Below, in pieces: positions 8,021-16,143 of a stretch of DNA of 34,452 bases (its first letter is position 1; the number at the start of each line of letters is the position of its first letter). The notes beneath the pieces were generated by a model that was given only the letters and a program-made list of their open reading frames with translations, was not told where the DNA came from and made no database searches. The translations under genes and the position numbers were made by a program. The stretch comes from Bacteroidales bacterium (GTDB lineage: Bacteria; Bacteroidota; Bacteroidia; Bacteroidales; Bacteroidaceae): contig JALEZQ010000096.1 in NCBI GenBank assembly GCA_022772475.1, forward strand, positions 1 to 34,452, read 5' to 3'.

Positions 8021-9308
8021 ACGTGTGTTAGTGCTCTCAAACAACTGTTTCTCGCCATCTAATTCCAATGGCCGTACGTTAGGCAACCTGTTCTTTGGCT
8101 GGCCAAAAGAGAATCTTGCGCAATTTTGCGTGATAGCAAAAGACCCAAACTGGGACCTCTGCGACAATTATTATTGTCTAGAGGATAGAGCCATGTTGAG
8201 AGCCTTTAAACATGGAGGGAAGGCTGTGGGGCGAAAACTTCAGCCTCCATCAGTCGTCAGAGAAGGAAACTCTGAATCTGTTGACACACAACGCAAGAAG
8301 ATGGGCAAAAAAACTTTGCCCAAAATTATCCTTCGCGAAATGGTGTGGGCCCGTAAGCGTTGGTGTAGTCGCGACTTTGAGCAATGGGTGGATGGGTTTA
8401 GTCCCGAAGTGGTTGTTCTGCAGTTTGGCGACTCGTCTTTTATGATAGACATAGCCCTGTATATATCAAAGTCGCGTCAAATACCGTTGGTGGTGTATAA
8501 CACAGAGGGGTATTATTTCTTCCCTCGTAATTGGCATTACCCCTCAAAGATAGACGCACTTATATTTCCAGCATATAGACGTTATTACCAAAAACGGGTA
8601 AGAAAGTTAATGGTTGCCGCAAGTCATTCTGTTTATCTGAATGAAAAGTTGCAGGAGGATTATGATGGTGTATTTGGCAATAAGTCTTCAGTCATATACA
8701 ATAGTAGTGGGTTGCAAGACAGTAGTGCCCCTACATTTGAGAAAGAGGTTCCACGGATATCATATTTAGGCAATCTCGGCTTAGACCGAGATACAGCACT
8801 GGTTGAGGTTGGTAAGGTGCTGTATGATTTAGATCATCGTTATCACATAGACATTTATGGCAATGCTGATGAGCGTGTTACCCAAACCTTGAACGAGGCT
8901 CAAGGAGTTGTCTTTCATGGAAGAGTCTCGTATGATAAAGTAAAAGAGGTGATAGCAGAGAGTGATATTCTATTTCATGTGGAGTCTGAACAAGGGTATA
9001 AGGAACGCCAGTTGCAATACGCCTTCTCTACCAAGATAGCCGACTCTGTTTCATCGGGTAAATGCTTCGTGCTGTATGCACCGAAAGAGTTGGCTTGCTC
9101 CAAATATATTATTGAGTCGGGGGCTGGATGGTTTGCTGATAGTCAGCTCAATCTGAAACAGGTGCTGGTCAATATTATTAATGATGATAAAGAAAGGCAG
9201 ATGGTCTTGGATAGAGCTAAGACTGTAGCCAAGCAAAATCATAGTTTGGAGGGAAATGCGAAAGAGTTTCAGAAGATACTGATGAACGTAGGTAAAACAG
9301 ATAATTAA
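8007..9308 (+). CDS. Glycosyltransferase (GT4-like, GT-B fold)
   Basis: This 433-residue protein opens with VLVLSNNCFSPSNSNGRTLG, a GT-B nucleotide-sugar enzyme N-terminus with the small-residue loop. The C-terminal half has ISYLGNLGLDRDTALVEVG, YHIDIYGNAD, VVFHGRVSYDKVKEVIAESDILFHVE and KIADSVSSGKCFVLYAP, matching the donor-binding half of GT4 enzymes although the usual E-x7-E is not obvious. The start codon lies inside the preceding gene (14-base overlap), so the two are probably translationally coupled. Base composition is intermediate (mid-40s % GC). Sugar specificity is unknown. Confidence 0.85.
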   Translation: MRMDRRVLVLSNNCFSPSNSNGRTLGNLFFGWPKENLAQFCVIAKDPNWDLCDNYYCLEDRAMLRAFKHGGKAVGRKLQPPSVVREGNSESVDTQRKKMGKKTLPKIILREMVWARKRWCSRDFEQWVDGFSPEVVVLQFGDSSFMIDIALYISKSRQIPLVVYNTEGYYFFPRNWHYPSKIDALIFPAYRRYYQKRVRKLMVAASHSVYLNEKLQEDYDGVFGNKSSVIYNSSGLQDSSAPTFEKEVPRISYLGNLGLDRDTALVEVGKVLYDLDHRYHIDIYGNADERVTQTLNEAQGVVFHGRVSYDKVKEVIAESDILFHVESEQGYKERQLQYAFSTKIADSVSSGKCFVLYAPKELACSKYIIESGAGWFADSQLNLKQVLVNIINDDKERQMVLDRAKTVAKQNHSLEGNAKEFQKILMNVGKTDN

Positions 9309-9323
9309 AGATTTTGCAACGAT

Positions 9324-9537
9324 ATGAGTGATGCCCCTCATACCGCTATAGGTTCTTGGTCAGGTTACATTTGATGACATCAATTTTTGGGGGCTGATTG
9401 AAACCATTCGTCATGAGTTCCATGATTATAACCTGTTTTTGTCTACGCACGAAGATAATTATGCAAGTCTTTTGAGATACAAATTTGCAAATCTTGGTAT
9501 TCCTGCGAAGACCTACGATATGAAGAATCAACGATAG
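9324..9537 (+). pseudogene. Fused remnant of a probable ABC-three-component defence operon
   Basis: Two coding scraps in different frames abut. The first (ATG at 9324 to TGA at 9372-9374) reads MSDAPHTAIGSWSGYI, which resembles the N-terminus of ABC-3C C-terminal-domain proteins (AIGSWSGYIYQG pattern). The second, open from just after a TAG at 9349-9351 to TAG at 9535-9537, contains FDDINFWGLIETIRHEF and FLSTHEDNYASLLRYKF. That matches the end of an SMC/RecN-like ABC ATPase: the D-loop region after Walker B, then the H-loop STHED. The two frames overlap on the same 12 bases, CAGGTTACATTT, consistent with a deletion at a microhomology. Family names are recalled patterns. The region could otherwise be a remnant of any SMC-like ATPase operon. 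Confidence 0.55.
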
Positions 9538-9546
9538 ATCATAACT

Positions 9547-10356
9547 ATGAAAATTTCAGTAATTATCCCGACATACAAGCCACAGGCGTATCTTTGGGAA
9601 TGTTTGGATTCGCTGGTTGCGCAAACCTTCTCGAAGGAAGATTTTGAGATTATATTGGTGCTCAATGGTTGTACTGAGCCATGGAAGAGCCAGATACAGG
9701 AATATATCTACTCCAAGATGAAAGGTATGAATGTGAAGTTCATTCATACCGAGCAAGGTGGCGTGAGCAATGCTAGAAACATGGGGCTTGATGCGGCTGA
9801 GGGGGAGTATATTGCATTCATTGACGACGATGACTATGTGTCTTCGCGCTACCTTGAACTTTTGTTTGAAAAGACGTCGGATGATACCATCCCTCTTTGC
9901 TACCCGCTGTCGTTTGTGGATGGCGATGATAAATATGAGCCATATTATATTACATCACATTATCACGATACCCCAGGGAAATTGGATTTCATAAAGGCCA
10001 GAAGATTTTTCGCAGGTCCTGTATATAAGTTGATAAGTAAGCACGTTATCGGGCAACGACGCTTTAATTCAAAATTTAGAAATGGAGAGGACTCTCTCTT
10101 TATGTTTCTTCTTTCCGATAGGTTCAAGTTCGTAGAATTTGCAGACAAAGAGGCTATTTATTATCGTCGGTTTAGGCGGAACTCTGCCACTACAGTTCGT
10201 AGAAGTCGTAAGCAGATTATTGCAAATGAACTGAAAAGAGATTGGGTGGTGACCAAGATATATTTTTCAAATCCATTCAGATATAGACTGAAGTTTTACA
10301 TTACGAATCTTTTAGGCTCAATGCACACAATGATTGCGCCAATAAAGAATGTGTAA
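9547..10356 (+). CDS. Glycosyltransferase family 2 (GT-A fold)
   Basis: This 269-residue enzyme starts MKISVIIPTYKPQAYLWECLDS, the standard GT2 opening. It has GGVSNARNMGLDAAEGEYIAF and the metal-binding acidic cluster IDDDDYV at residues 92-98. EDSLFMF later supplies the likely catalytic acidic residues, and a C-terminal YYRRFR segment is typical of capsule GT2 proteins. No membrane helix is evident. The gene starts 9 bases after the preceding gene remnant, so the remnant lies directly in its leader. It is AT-rich like the genes to its left, and a sharp rise in GC follows at about 10,400. Confidence 0.9.
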   Translation: MKISVIIPTYKPQAYLWECLDSLVAQTFSKEDFEIILVLNGCTEPWKSQIQEYIYSKMKGMNVKFIHTEQGGVSNARNMGLDAAEGEYIAFIDDDDYVSSRYLELLFEKTSDDTIPLCYPLSFVDGDDKYEPYYITSHYHDTPGKLDFIKARRFFAGPVYKLISKHVIGQRRFNSKFRNGEDSLFMFLLSDRFKFVEFADKEAIYYRRFRRNSATTVRRSRKQIIANELKRDWVVTKIYFSNPFRYRLKFYITNLLGSMHTMIAPIKNV

Positions 10357-10380
10357 AGTGTTTACTCAAATTCTTTGATC

Positions 10381-10927
10381 ATGAGCAAAATATTCATACG
10401 TGGGGGGGGGTATTTTGGCCACCCTCTACCACTGGACGCATCCCCATGTGCCGGAAGAGAAGATACCGTATTGGTTCAAACGGTCCATCGTCGGTGAGTT
10501 ATGGCACCTGATTAGGAAAGGGATATGTCAGAACATCGCGCCAAACTGTGTGCTGACGCCGGTGCGGATTGGACTTTACAGGCTGTGCGGATTCAAGATT
10601 GGCAAGGGGTGCTTCATCGGCATGAAGTGCTACCTTGACGCCTTGTGCGTGGACAAGATTGTGATCGGCAACCATGTAACGATAAGTTATGGCGTCTATT
10701 TCGCCTGTCATGGCAGGAAGCAGGGGCACAACCGCATCGTCATCAAGGACGGGGCGTACATCGGTATGAGGGCAAACATTACTGCGCGCCACGACTTGGA
10801 GATAGGCGCGGACGCTGTGGTGGGCGCGGGCACCCTGGTGAACAAGAGCGTCCCTGACGGCGCGACTTGTGTGGGCGTGCCCGGACGATTGATAACTTGT
10901 TGTCCGCCATGTGAGGTTGAGGGATGA
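10381..10927 (+). CDS. Hexapeptide-repeat acetyltransferase with poly-G at the start
   Basis: The main body shows left-handed beta-helix hexapeptides: FKIGKGCFIGMKCYL, KIVIGNHVTISYGVYF, RIVIKDGAYIGMRANIT and LEIGADAVVGAGTLVNKSVPDGATCVGVPGRLI. This is a CatB/LacA/WbbJ-like O-acetyltransferase that probably acetylates a sugar in the cytosol from acetyl-CoA. The N-terminal segment TLYHWTHPHVPEEKIPYWFKRSIV is typical of capsule members. The start is unclear. An ATG at 10381 runs into nine Gs (10402-10410), is out of frame and stops at 10495-10497. With one G fewer (or two more) it joins the main frame. In the present sequence the main frame is open only from a GTG at 10400 overlapping the tract. 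Slippage at the tract could therefore switch expression. Confidence 0.82.
10402..10410 (+). repeat. Nine-G homopolymer in the 5' end of an acetyltransferase
   Basis: Nine consecutive Gs lie seven codons after an ATG (10381) and place it out of frame with the hexapeptide protein. Eight or eleven Gs would restore a full frame. This geometry fits slipped-strand phase variation; a sequencing error in the tract is the alternative. Confidence 0.85.
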
Positions 10928-11037
10928 TTTTCCGCCACACTTCAGTCCGCTGAGAGACGTGTCTTATTGAGATGATTTTCGGCATAGTACATTGACCTTT
11001 GACTGGAGAGCATTAGCATCTATTATTGACGAGACAA

Positions 11038-12120
11038 ATGACGAAAAGTCTGTTCTTTGACCTTATCCGTGTGGCGATAGGGCGGCAGGAGCGGATGTCC
11101 TGCGCGCCGTCGCGGGACGACTGGGAGGCGCTGTTTGCCATGGCCGAAAAGCAGGCGCTGATGGGCGTGTGCTTTGCCGGCGTGTGCAGGCTGCTCAGGC
11201 TGGGCGCCGACGTGCCCACGGACGTCTATATGAAGTGGCTCGCCGTGGCCGCGAACATTCAGCAGCGCAACGAACTGCTGAACCGCGGGTGCGTCAAAGT
11301 GCAGCAACTGCTGGCCGAGGAGGGTATGACGTCGTCCATCCTCAAAGGGCAGGGCGTGGCGTGCCTCTATCCCGAACCTTTGCGGCTATTGCGCCAGAGC
11401 GGCGACATCGACGTTTATGTGCCGTGCGGCATGACGAAGGCCATGGCCTATGCGCAGCGCAAATATGGCAAGGTGGACTACGACTACATCAATGCGCACG
11501 TCCCCATGCTGCGGGGCGTGGAGGTAGAGCTCCACTGGCGCGTGCAGGCCATGAGCAACCTGTTCCGCAACCGCCGGCTGCAACGGTGGCTGGAACGCGA
11601 GGAGACGAAGAGGGCCATTATGGGCGGCAAGGCTACGTTGCCCAACGGTCAGGTCATCGCCGTACCCACCGATGCCTTCAATGCGTTTTACATGATGCTG
11701 CACGCCTATAATCATGAGTTCTCCAGCGGACTGGGTCTGCGTCAACTGATGGACTACTATTTCCTGTTGGTCCACCGTGACGCCCGCCTCGACGCCGAGG
11801 TCAACGCCTTGTTCAAAGCGTTTGGTATGCAGCGGTTTGCCCGGGGCGTGATGTGGATTATGCAGGAAGTGTTTGGGCTGGAGCGTGAGCGCCTGTTGTG
11901 TGAGCCCGACGAGAAGGAGGGACGATTTGTTCTCGGCGAGGTGATGATGGGCGGCAATTTTGGCCACCACGACGAGCGGATAAAGACGGTGGGGCGCGGC
12001 AAGTGGCAGTCGATATTCGCCAGTTTGCAGCACGCCACCCACGTACTGAGCCGTCACCCATCCGAGGCCCTATGGATGCCCGTGTGGATGGTGTACCATT
12101 TTATTTGGAAAAGGATTTGA
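11038..12120 (+). CDS. Nucleotidyltransferase-fold family protein (PF14907-like)
   Basis: This protein of about 360 residues matches my memory of the uncharacterised nucleotidyltransferase family (NTP_transf_5). It has QRNELLNRGCVKVQQLLAEEGM, then ILKGQGVACLYPEPLRLLRQSGDIDVYV, with a GD-D-type metal site, and VEVELHWRV as the third acidic position. HAYNHEFSSGLGLRQLMDYYF follows. Members occur in capsule and lasso-peptide-type loci; the substrate is unknown. The ATG at 11038 is preferred to an in-frame TTG at 11026. The gene is GC-rich (about 58%), unlike the AT-rich block before 10,360. It follows the acetyltransferase by 110 bases and may be cotranscribed. Confidence 0.8.
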   Translation: MTKSLFFDLIRVAIGRQERMSCAPSRDDWEALFAMAEKQALMGVCFAGVCRLLRLGADVPTDVYMKWLAVAANIQQRNELLNRGCVKVQQLLAEEGMTSSILKGQGVACLYPEPLRLLRQSGDIDVYVPCGMTKAMAYAQRKYGKVDYDYINAHVPMLRGVEVELHWRVQAMSNLFRNRRLQRWLEREETKRAIMGGKATLPNGQVIAVPTDAFNAFYMMLHAYNHEFSSGLGLRQLMDYYFLLVHRDARLDAEVNALFKAFGMQRFARGVMWIMQEVFGLERERLLCEPDEKEGRFVLGEVMMGGNFGHHDERIKTVGRGKWQSIFASLQHATHVLSRHPSEALWMPVWMVYHFIWKRI

Positions 12121-12346
12121 CGCCCTTTCCCCTCGTGGAAAAACCTGTTTTCGCGGTTTGAAAAGATTTGGGGGAGTATCGGAATTATTCCCAAGGGCTG
12201 TGAATACGATTCCCAAGGCAGCTGTGTTTTTTGTTCGCGTCTCGGCAGTGCGCATAGGCACGGCTGTCTATTATGAAGGGCAAAAGATTTTGGGGAATAG
12301 CAATTTGAAATAAGGATAAGTAGTAATCATATTAATTACAAATCAG
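12121..12346. other. Intergenic spacer with a short direct repeat
   Basis: No gene is seen. A short near-direct repeat, ATTCCCAAGGGCTGTG at 12187-12202 and ATTCCCAAGGCAGCTGTG at 12209-12226, lies mid-spacer. The last 60 bases are AT-rich and probably hold the promoter of the dehydrogenase gene, but I see no full TTG/TAnnTTTG pair. Confidence 0.4.
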
Positions 12347-13102
12347 ATGATAAACGTTGGAATTATTGGATGTGGCTTCGTTGGCGGAGCCCTGAAGGAT
12401 TGGTTGGAACACAACAATCCGGAGTGCAAACTGTTCATCAGCGACCCCGCAAAGGGGTATAACGATGATATGTCTCAAATCGACATTGCCTTCCTGCAAA
12501 TCCATGTGCCGACAGAAGATGACGGCACGCAGGATTTGACGCTCATGAAGGAGCTGATAACGAACCTTCCCGATGTGCCCGTGTTCGTTCGGACGACCAT
12601 CCTGCCGGGCACAAGCGATTGGCTTTCGCGTGAAACAGGCCATAAGGTACACTACATGCCGGAGTTTCTTACTGAGCGCACGCATATTGAGGACTTCAAG
12701 AAGCAGACGATGGTGTTCACCGGCGCTCACGAACTGCTGACCAATATCTTCGTAGGCAAGAAGTTCACCGTGATGAGCCCGTTAGAGGCTGAACTGACCA
12801 AGTATATGCACAACGTGTTTGGCGCATATAAGGTGACCTATTTCAATGCCTGCCGTGAGTATTGCGAGCAGATGGGCGGTGACTGGCGGAAGGTGCACAC
12901 AGGCATGCTGCTATCGGGCTACATCAATGACACACATACCTACGTTCCCGGTCCGGACGGTAAGTTTGGCTATGGCGGCAAGTGCTTCCCCAAGGATGTG
13001 AACGCCTTTGCCAAAATGACGAAGGGCACGCCGCTCGGCACCCTGCTTGAGCACCTGCACGAGTTGAACGTCCATTTCCGTGGTTTCGAAGAGCACATTT
13101 AG
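12347..13102 (+). CDS. Short UDP-glucose/GDP-mannose dehydrogenase-family protein
   Basis: The 251-residue protein has the Rossmann motif GCGFVG (residues 8-13) and the family's central helix signature SPLEAELTKYMHNVFGAYKVTYFNA. The catalytic-cysteine loop YGGKCFPKD places Cys at about 213. These are hallmarks of nucleotide-sugar dehydrogenases that oxidise the C6 alcohol to a uronic acid with two NAD+. Typical enzymes are 390-450 residues with a C-terminal UDP-binding Rossmann domain; that domain is absent here because the frame ends 39 residues after the cysteine. The natural stop and lack of downstream homologous coding suggest a true short form, not a recent frameshift. Activity is uncertain. 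Confidence 0.82.
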   Translation: MINVGIIGCGFVGGALKDWLEHNNPECKLFISDPAKGYNDDMSQIDIAFLQIHVPTEDDGTQDLTLMKELITNLPDVPVFVRTTILPGTSDWLSRETGHKVHYMPEFLTERTHIEDFKKQTMVFTGAHELLTNIFVGKKFTVMSPLEAELTKYMHNVFGAYKVTYFNACREYCEQMGGDWRKVHTGMLLSGYINDTHTYVPGPDGKFGYGGKCFPKDVNAFAKMTKGTPLGTLLEHLHELNVHFRGFEEHI

Positions 13103-13191
13103 TGATGTTATAACCGGTAAGCACGTGCACAGGTGGAGCAACGGCTTATGGTTCGATACCATCACGTGCTTCAGTCAAAAAACGAAAAGGT

Positions 13192-14196
13192 ATGTTGTCA
13201 GTAATTGTTCCGATTTATAACGAAGAGAAATACATTGCCAAGTGCATAGATTCCATCTTGGAGCAGGATTATCCCAAAGATGATATGGAGCTGCTCCTCT
13301 GCGATGGAATGAGCAAGGACCGCACCCGCGAAATCATAGCAGAGTACCAGAAGAAGTACCCCTGGATTCAGCTGTTGGACAATCCCGACCGCATTGCCCC
13401 CTGTGCTATGAACGTGGGGATAAAGGCTTCGAAGGGCGATGTGATTATGCGATTGGATGCGCATGTATGCTATCCAACAAACTATTTTTCAATGCTTGTT
13501 AGAAAATTGAACGAACTACATGGGGCAGAGAATGTCGGTGCGGTGTGCAATACACTTCCCGTAAATGATACGCTCACGGCTCAGAGCATTGCAGCAGTGC
13601 TGAGCAGTAGTTTCGGTATGGGAAACTCACATTTTCGTGTTGGTGCAGACAAAGAGATGGAAGTTGATACAGTGCCTTTTGGGTGCTTCCACAGGAGTGT
13701 TTTTGATAAAGTCGGTCTTTACGATGAAGAACTGGTGCGAAACCAAGACGACGAGCTGAATGCACGTATTATAAAAGCAGGAGGCAAGATATATTTGATT
13801 CCCCAACTTGTTTGTGAGTACTATGCACGAGATACGGCGAAGAAAGTATATAAGATGTTTTATCAATATGGTGTGTTCAAGCCGCTGGTAAACAAGAAAC
13901 TAGGTAGTCCGGCTACAGTACGTCAGTTCTTCCCATTGTTTTTCGTGATGGGGTTACTGACTGGACCAATAGTGTCTTTGTTCCTGCCTGTATTATGGTG
14001 GATATATCTTGCTGTAATCCTGCTGTGGCTATTGTGTGCAACCTATTTCTCTCTTAAAGATTCAAAAAGTCCTAGGCGCATTCTGATGCAGAATTGGATT
14101 TATTTTGTTGTCCATTTTGGATATGGTTGGGGATATATTGTAGGCATATATAAACTATTGTTCCACCGTCCATTTGTTGCCCAGGTAAATAGATAA
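13192..14196 (+). CDS. Membrane-anchored glycosyltransferase family 2 (ExoA-like)
   Basis: The 334-residue protein opens LSVIVPIYNEEKYIAKCIDSILEQDYP and has LLLCDGMSKDRTREI. The metal-binding MRLDAHVCYP lies near residue 89 and YDEELVRNQDDELNARI follows; the last acidic/basic group is the usual catalytic ED/QxxRW-like region. Near residues 240-290 are two hydrophobic helices (FFVMGLLTGPIVSLFLPVLW, then WIYLAVILLWLLCATYF), followed by another near the end, so it is anchored in the inner membrane like succinoglycan ExoA. The 5' 280 bases are richer in GC than the rest, which may mark a recombination join. The ATG at 13192 gives the standard N-terminus. Confidence 0.9.
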   Translation: MLSVIVPIYNEEKYIAKCIDSILEQDYPKDDMELLLCDGMSKDRTREIIAEYQKKYPWIQLLDNPDRIAPCAMNVGIKASKGDVIMRLDAHVCYPTNYFSMLVRKLNELHGAENVGAVCNTLPVNDTLTAQSIAAVLSSSFGMGNSHFRVGADKEMEVDTVPFGCFHRSVFDKVGLYDEELVRNQDDELNARIIKAGGKIYLIPQLVCEYYARDTAKKVYKMFYQYGVFKPLVNKKLGSPATVRQFFPLFFVMGLLTGPIVSLFLPVLWWIYLAVILLWLLCATYFSLKDSKSPRRILMQNWIYFVVHFGYGWGYIVGIYKLLFHRPFVAQVNR

Positions 14197-14200
14197 GGTC

Positions 14201-14795
14201 TCACCCCGCAAACCCATCCGTCAGGAACATACGCAGATGGAGGTGCGTAATGCCGTCATGATTGGCAGAGCGCAGCATGGGGGTGGCGGAGATAGGCGTC
14301 GCTGATGGCCTGCAAGGCGCCAAACTCGCGATTGGACGTGGCGTCGCTGTTGATGATCCATGCCACCTGAACATAGATGCGCTGATTGGGACGGGTGCAT
14401 ACGAAGTCGATTTCTCCTGCACGCAACTGTCCGACGGTGACGGTATAGCCAAAGTGCAGAAGGTGGTGGTAAACAACGTTCTCGATGACTTTCTCGATGT
14501 CCGTCTGATGCTCGCCGCCAACATTGTAATTGCGCAGGCCGACATCGCCAAAATAGGTCTTTCCCGTAGATTCCAGCAGTTTTTTGCCATGAATGTCGTA
14601 GCGGCCCACGGCGCTGGTGAGGAACGCCTCGTTGAAGAAGGACATGTAGTTGAGGACCACATTGGTGGAGACGTCAAGGCCCCGCGACTTCATGTACTTG
14701 GCAATGCTGCTTGTGGAGTTGATTTTGCCTGTGGTGTCGGCTATGAAACTGATGAAAATACAGCACGATGAGGTTTTGTTGCGTATGGACAACAA
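14201..14795 (-). pseudogene. Broken DUF4143/AAA_14 ATPase, C-terminal part
   Basis: The minus-strand translation includes FIADTTGKINSTSSIAKYMKSRG, then NEAFLTSAVGRYDIHGKKLL, GDVGLRN, IEKVIENVVYHHLL and VGQLRAGEIDFVC. That is the characteristic DUF4143 half of the AAA_14 ATP-binding family. The whole N-terminal P-loop domain is missing. The beginning (residues about 6-14) looks frame-shifted. Near 14262 the frame shifts again, so the normal ending (HDGITHLHLRMFLTDG) lies in the other frame and stops at 14201-14203. With two probable frameshifts and no ATPase domain the gene is dead. Intact members often sit near toxin-antitoxin or accessory genes, as here. Confidence 0.85.
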
Positions 14796-14819
14796 AATTG
14801 GACAGCGCCGGCGGGCTTT

Positions 14820-15122
14820 CTACCCGTCGATGTGTCTTAAAGATTCATTCATCTTTTTCCCATAGGCTTCGCCACGGCTGACGATATACCTGAAAAAGAC
14901 TGTATCTTCAACGATTTCTATGTGAAAAGTGAAGAACGCCCTGTAGTCGCCAATTCGAATGCGGTAAACGTTTCGATAACCGACAAGTTTCTTGCAGTCG
15001 GTGATGTCTTTGATATTTTCAGCGTTTCTGACTTCCTTAATAACGTCACGGACGGCCTCAAGCATCTTGCCGGAAAACTTTCTTACGGACTTTTCGAAGT
15101 CCTTTGAGAAATCTATATTCAT
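14820..15122 (-). CDS. RelE/ParE-family toxin
   Basis: This protein of about 100 residues includes SKDFEKSVRKFSGKM, KLVGYRNVYRIRIGDYRAFFTF and FFRYIVSRGEAYGK, matching the RelE/ParE/YafQ-type toxin fold: a small alpha/beta protein with conserved RxRIGDYR. The ATG at 15122 overlaps the antitoxin stop as ATGA, so this start is preferred to the upstream in-frame ATG at 15134. RelE members cut mRNA in the ribosome and ParE members poison gyrase; the sequence does not tell which applies. It is the second gene of a two-gene minus-strand operon. Confidence 0.88.
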   Translation of the reverse strand: MNIDFSKDFEKSVRKFSGKMLEAVRDVIKEVRNAENIKDITDCKKLVGYRNVYRIRIGDYRAFFTFHIEIVEDTVFFRYIVSRGEAYGKKMNESLRHIDG

Positions 15123-15373
15123 ACGCCAAGCCACTTCTCAAAGTCGGCCTTTTCTTGCTGATTGAGCTTAACATTGCCTTCGGGGCGCTCCTTGCAGAGT
15201 TTGGTGTAAAGTCTTGAGTCCTCATAACTTTTTGCAATGTCAGAAAGGAGGTGCTCAATAAAGTTTTTGAGATTAGTGCCTTCCTCAGTAGCCATGATGG
15301 AAAGCATGTTGAAGGTAGCGTCATCAAGATTGATAATCTTTCGTTTGGATGGTGATAGTGTCGTAGTCTTCAT
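15119..15373 (-). CDS. Antitoxin partner of the RelE/ParE toxin
   Basis: The 84-residue protein has the run KRKIINLDDATFNMLSIMA followed by NLKNFIEHLLSDIA, resembling a ribbon-helix-helix or similar DNA-binding N-terminal half. The C-terminal half is charged and presumably wraps the toxin (EKADFEKWL at the end). It overlaps the toxin gene by 4 bases (ATGA), the classic order antitoxin then toxin. A well-formed TTG-N20-TATCTTTG promoter lies just upstream on the same strand. Such antitoxins usually repress their own promoter; no clear operator is visible. Confidence 0.85.
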   Translation of the reverse strand: MKTTTLSPSKRKIINLDDATFNMLSIMATEEGTNLKNFIEHLLSDIAKSYEDSRLYTKLCKERPEGNVKLNQQEKADFEKWLGV

Positions 15374-15398
15374 AGATTCAATGCATTAATTTCAAGAG

Positions 15399-15429
15399 CA
15401 AAGATATACGGTATCTCTGATATATACAA
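15399..15429 (-). promoter_or_regulatory. Promoter of the antitoxin-toxin operon
   Basis: On the minus strand TTG at 15429-15427 and TATCTTTG at 15406-15399 are separated by 20 bases, an excellent fit to the Bacteroidota primary-sigma consensus. The antitoxin ATG begins 25 bases further on. Confidence 0.75.
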
Positions 15430-15477
15430 GTTTTGTGGGAATAATTTGAAGAGTAAAGTAAAGAGAATTAGATAGCT

Positions 15478-16071
15478 ATGAAACGATTGTTTGACATTGT
15501 GGCGAGCGGCTGCGGGCTGCTTGTGTTGAGTCCGGTGCTGCTCGTCGTGGCGATATGGATTAAGTTGGATTCACGCGGACCTGTGTTTTACCGGCAGGTG
15601 CGTGTGGGGTATAAGAACAAGGACTTTCGCATCTTCAAGTTTCGGTCGATGAGAGTTGGGGCAGACAAGGGAAGCCTCGTGACCATCGGCGGGCGCGACC
15701 CGCGTATCACCCGCTCGGGCTATTTCATCCGCAAGTATAAACTGGATGAACTGCCGCAACTGATCAATGTGTTCGTCGGGGATATGAGTCTTGTGGGCCC
15801 TCGTCCGGAGGTGAGACATTACGTCGATTACTGGACCGCTGAGCAGATGCACGTGCTGGATGTGCGTCCGGGGATAACGGACCCCGCCAGCATCAAGTTT
15901 CGCAACGAGAACGAACTGATGGGGCAGGCCGAAGACCCCGAGGCGTACTATATCCACGTCATCATGCAGGAGAAGATAAAGCTCTATCTGGAGTATGTGG
16001 AGAACGTCAGCCTTTGGTATGATGTGAAGTTGATATTCAAGACGTTCAAGGTGATTGTGACCGAGCGGTGA
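15478..16071 (+). CDS. Initiating sugar-phosphate transferase (PglC/WcaJ family)
   Basis: The 197-residue protein has one N-terminal membrane segment (about residues 8-28), then the signature [28 protein letters not shown] and [25 protein letters not shown] follow; the last is the hallmark of bacterial sugar transferases (PF02397). Its length is that of the small monotopic PglC-type enzymes. They move a sugar-1-phosphate from a UDP-sugar onto undecaprenyl phosphate on the cytoplasmic side of the inner membrane, the first committed step of repeat-unit assembly. The substrate may be an N-acetylated deoxy or amino sugar made with the dehydratase at the left edge and the aminotransferase downstream; this is inference. 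Confidence 0.92.
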   Translation: MKRLFDIVASGCGLLVLSPVLLVVAIWIKLDSRGPVFYRQVRVGYKNKDFRIFKFRSMRVGADKGSLVTIGGRDPRITRSGYFIRKYKLDELPQLINVFVGDMSLVGPRPEVRHYVDYWTAEQMHVLDVRPGITDPASIKFRNENELMGQAEDPEAYYIHVIMQEKIKLYLEYVENVSLWYDVKLIFKTFKVIVTER

Positions 16072-16143
16072 GGGGGTGGCCATTGCCCCAATGGTTGGGG
16101 CGTAGAAGGGGAGCCATGTGATGTGGATGCAACGATAAGAATA

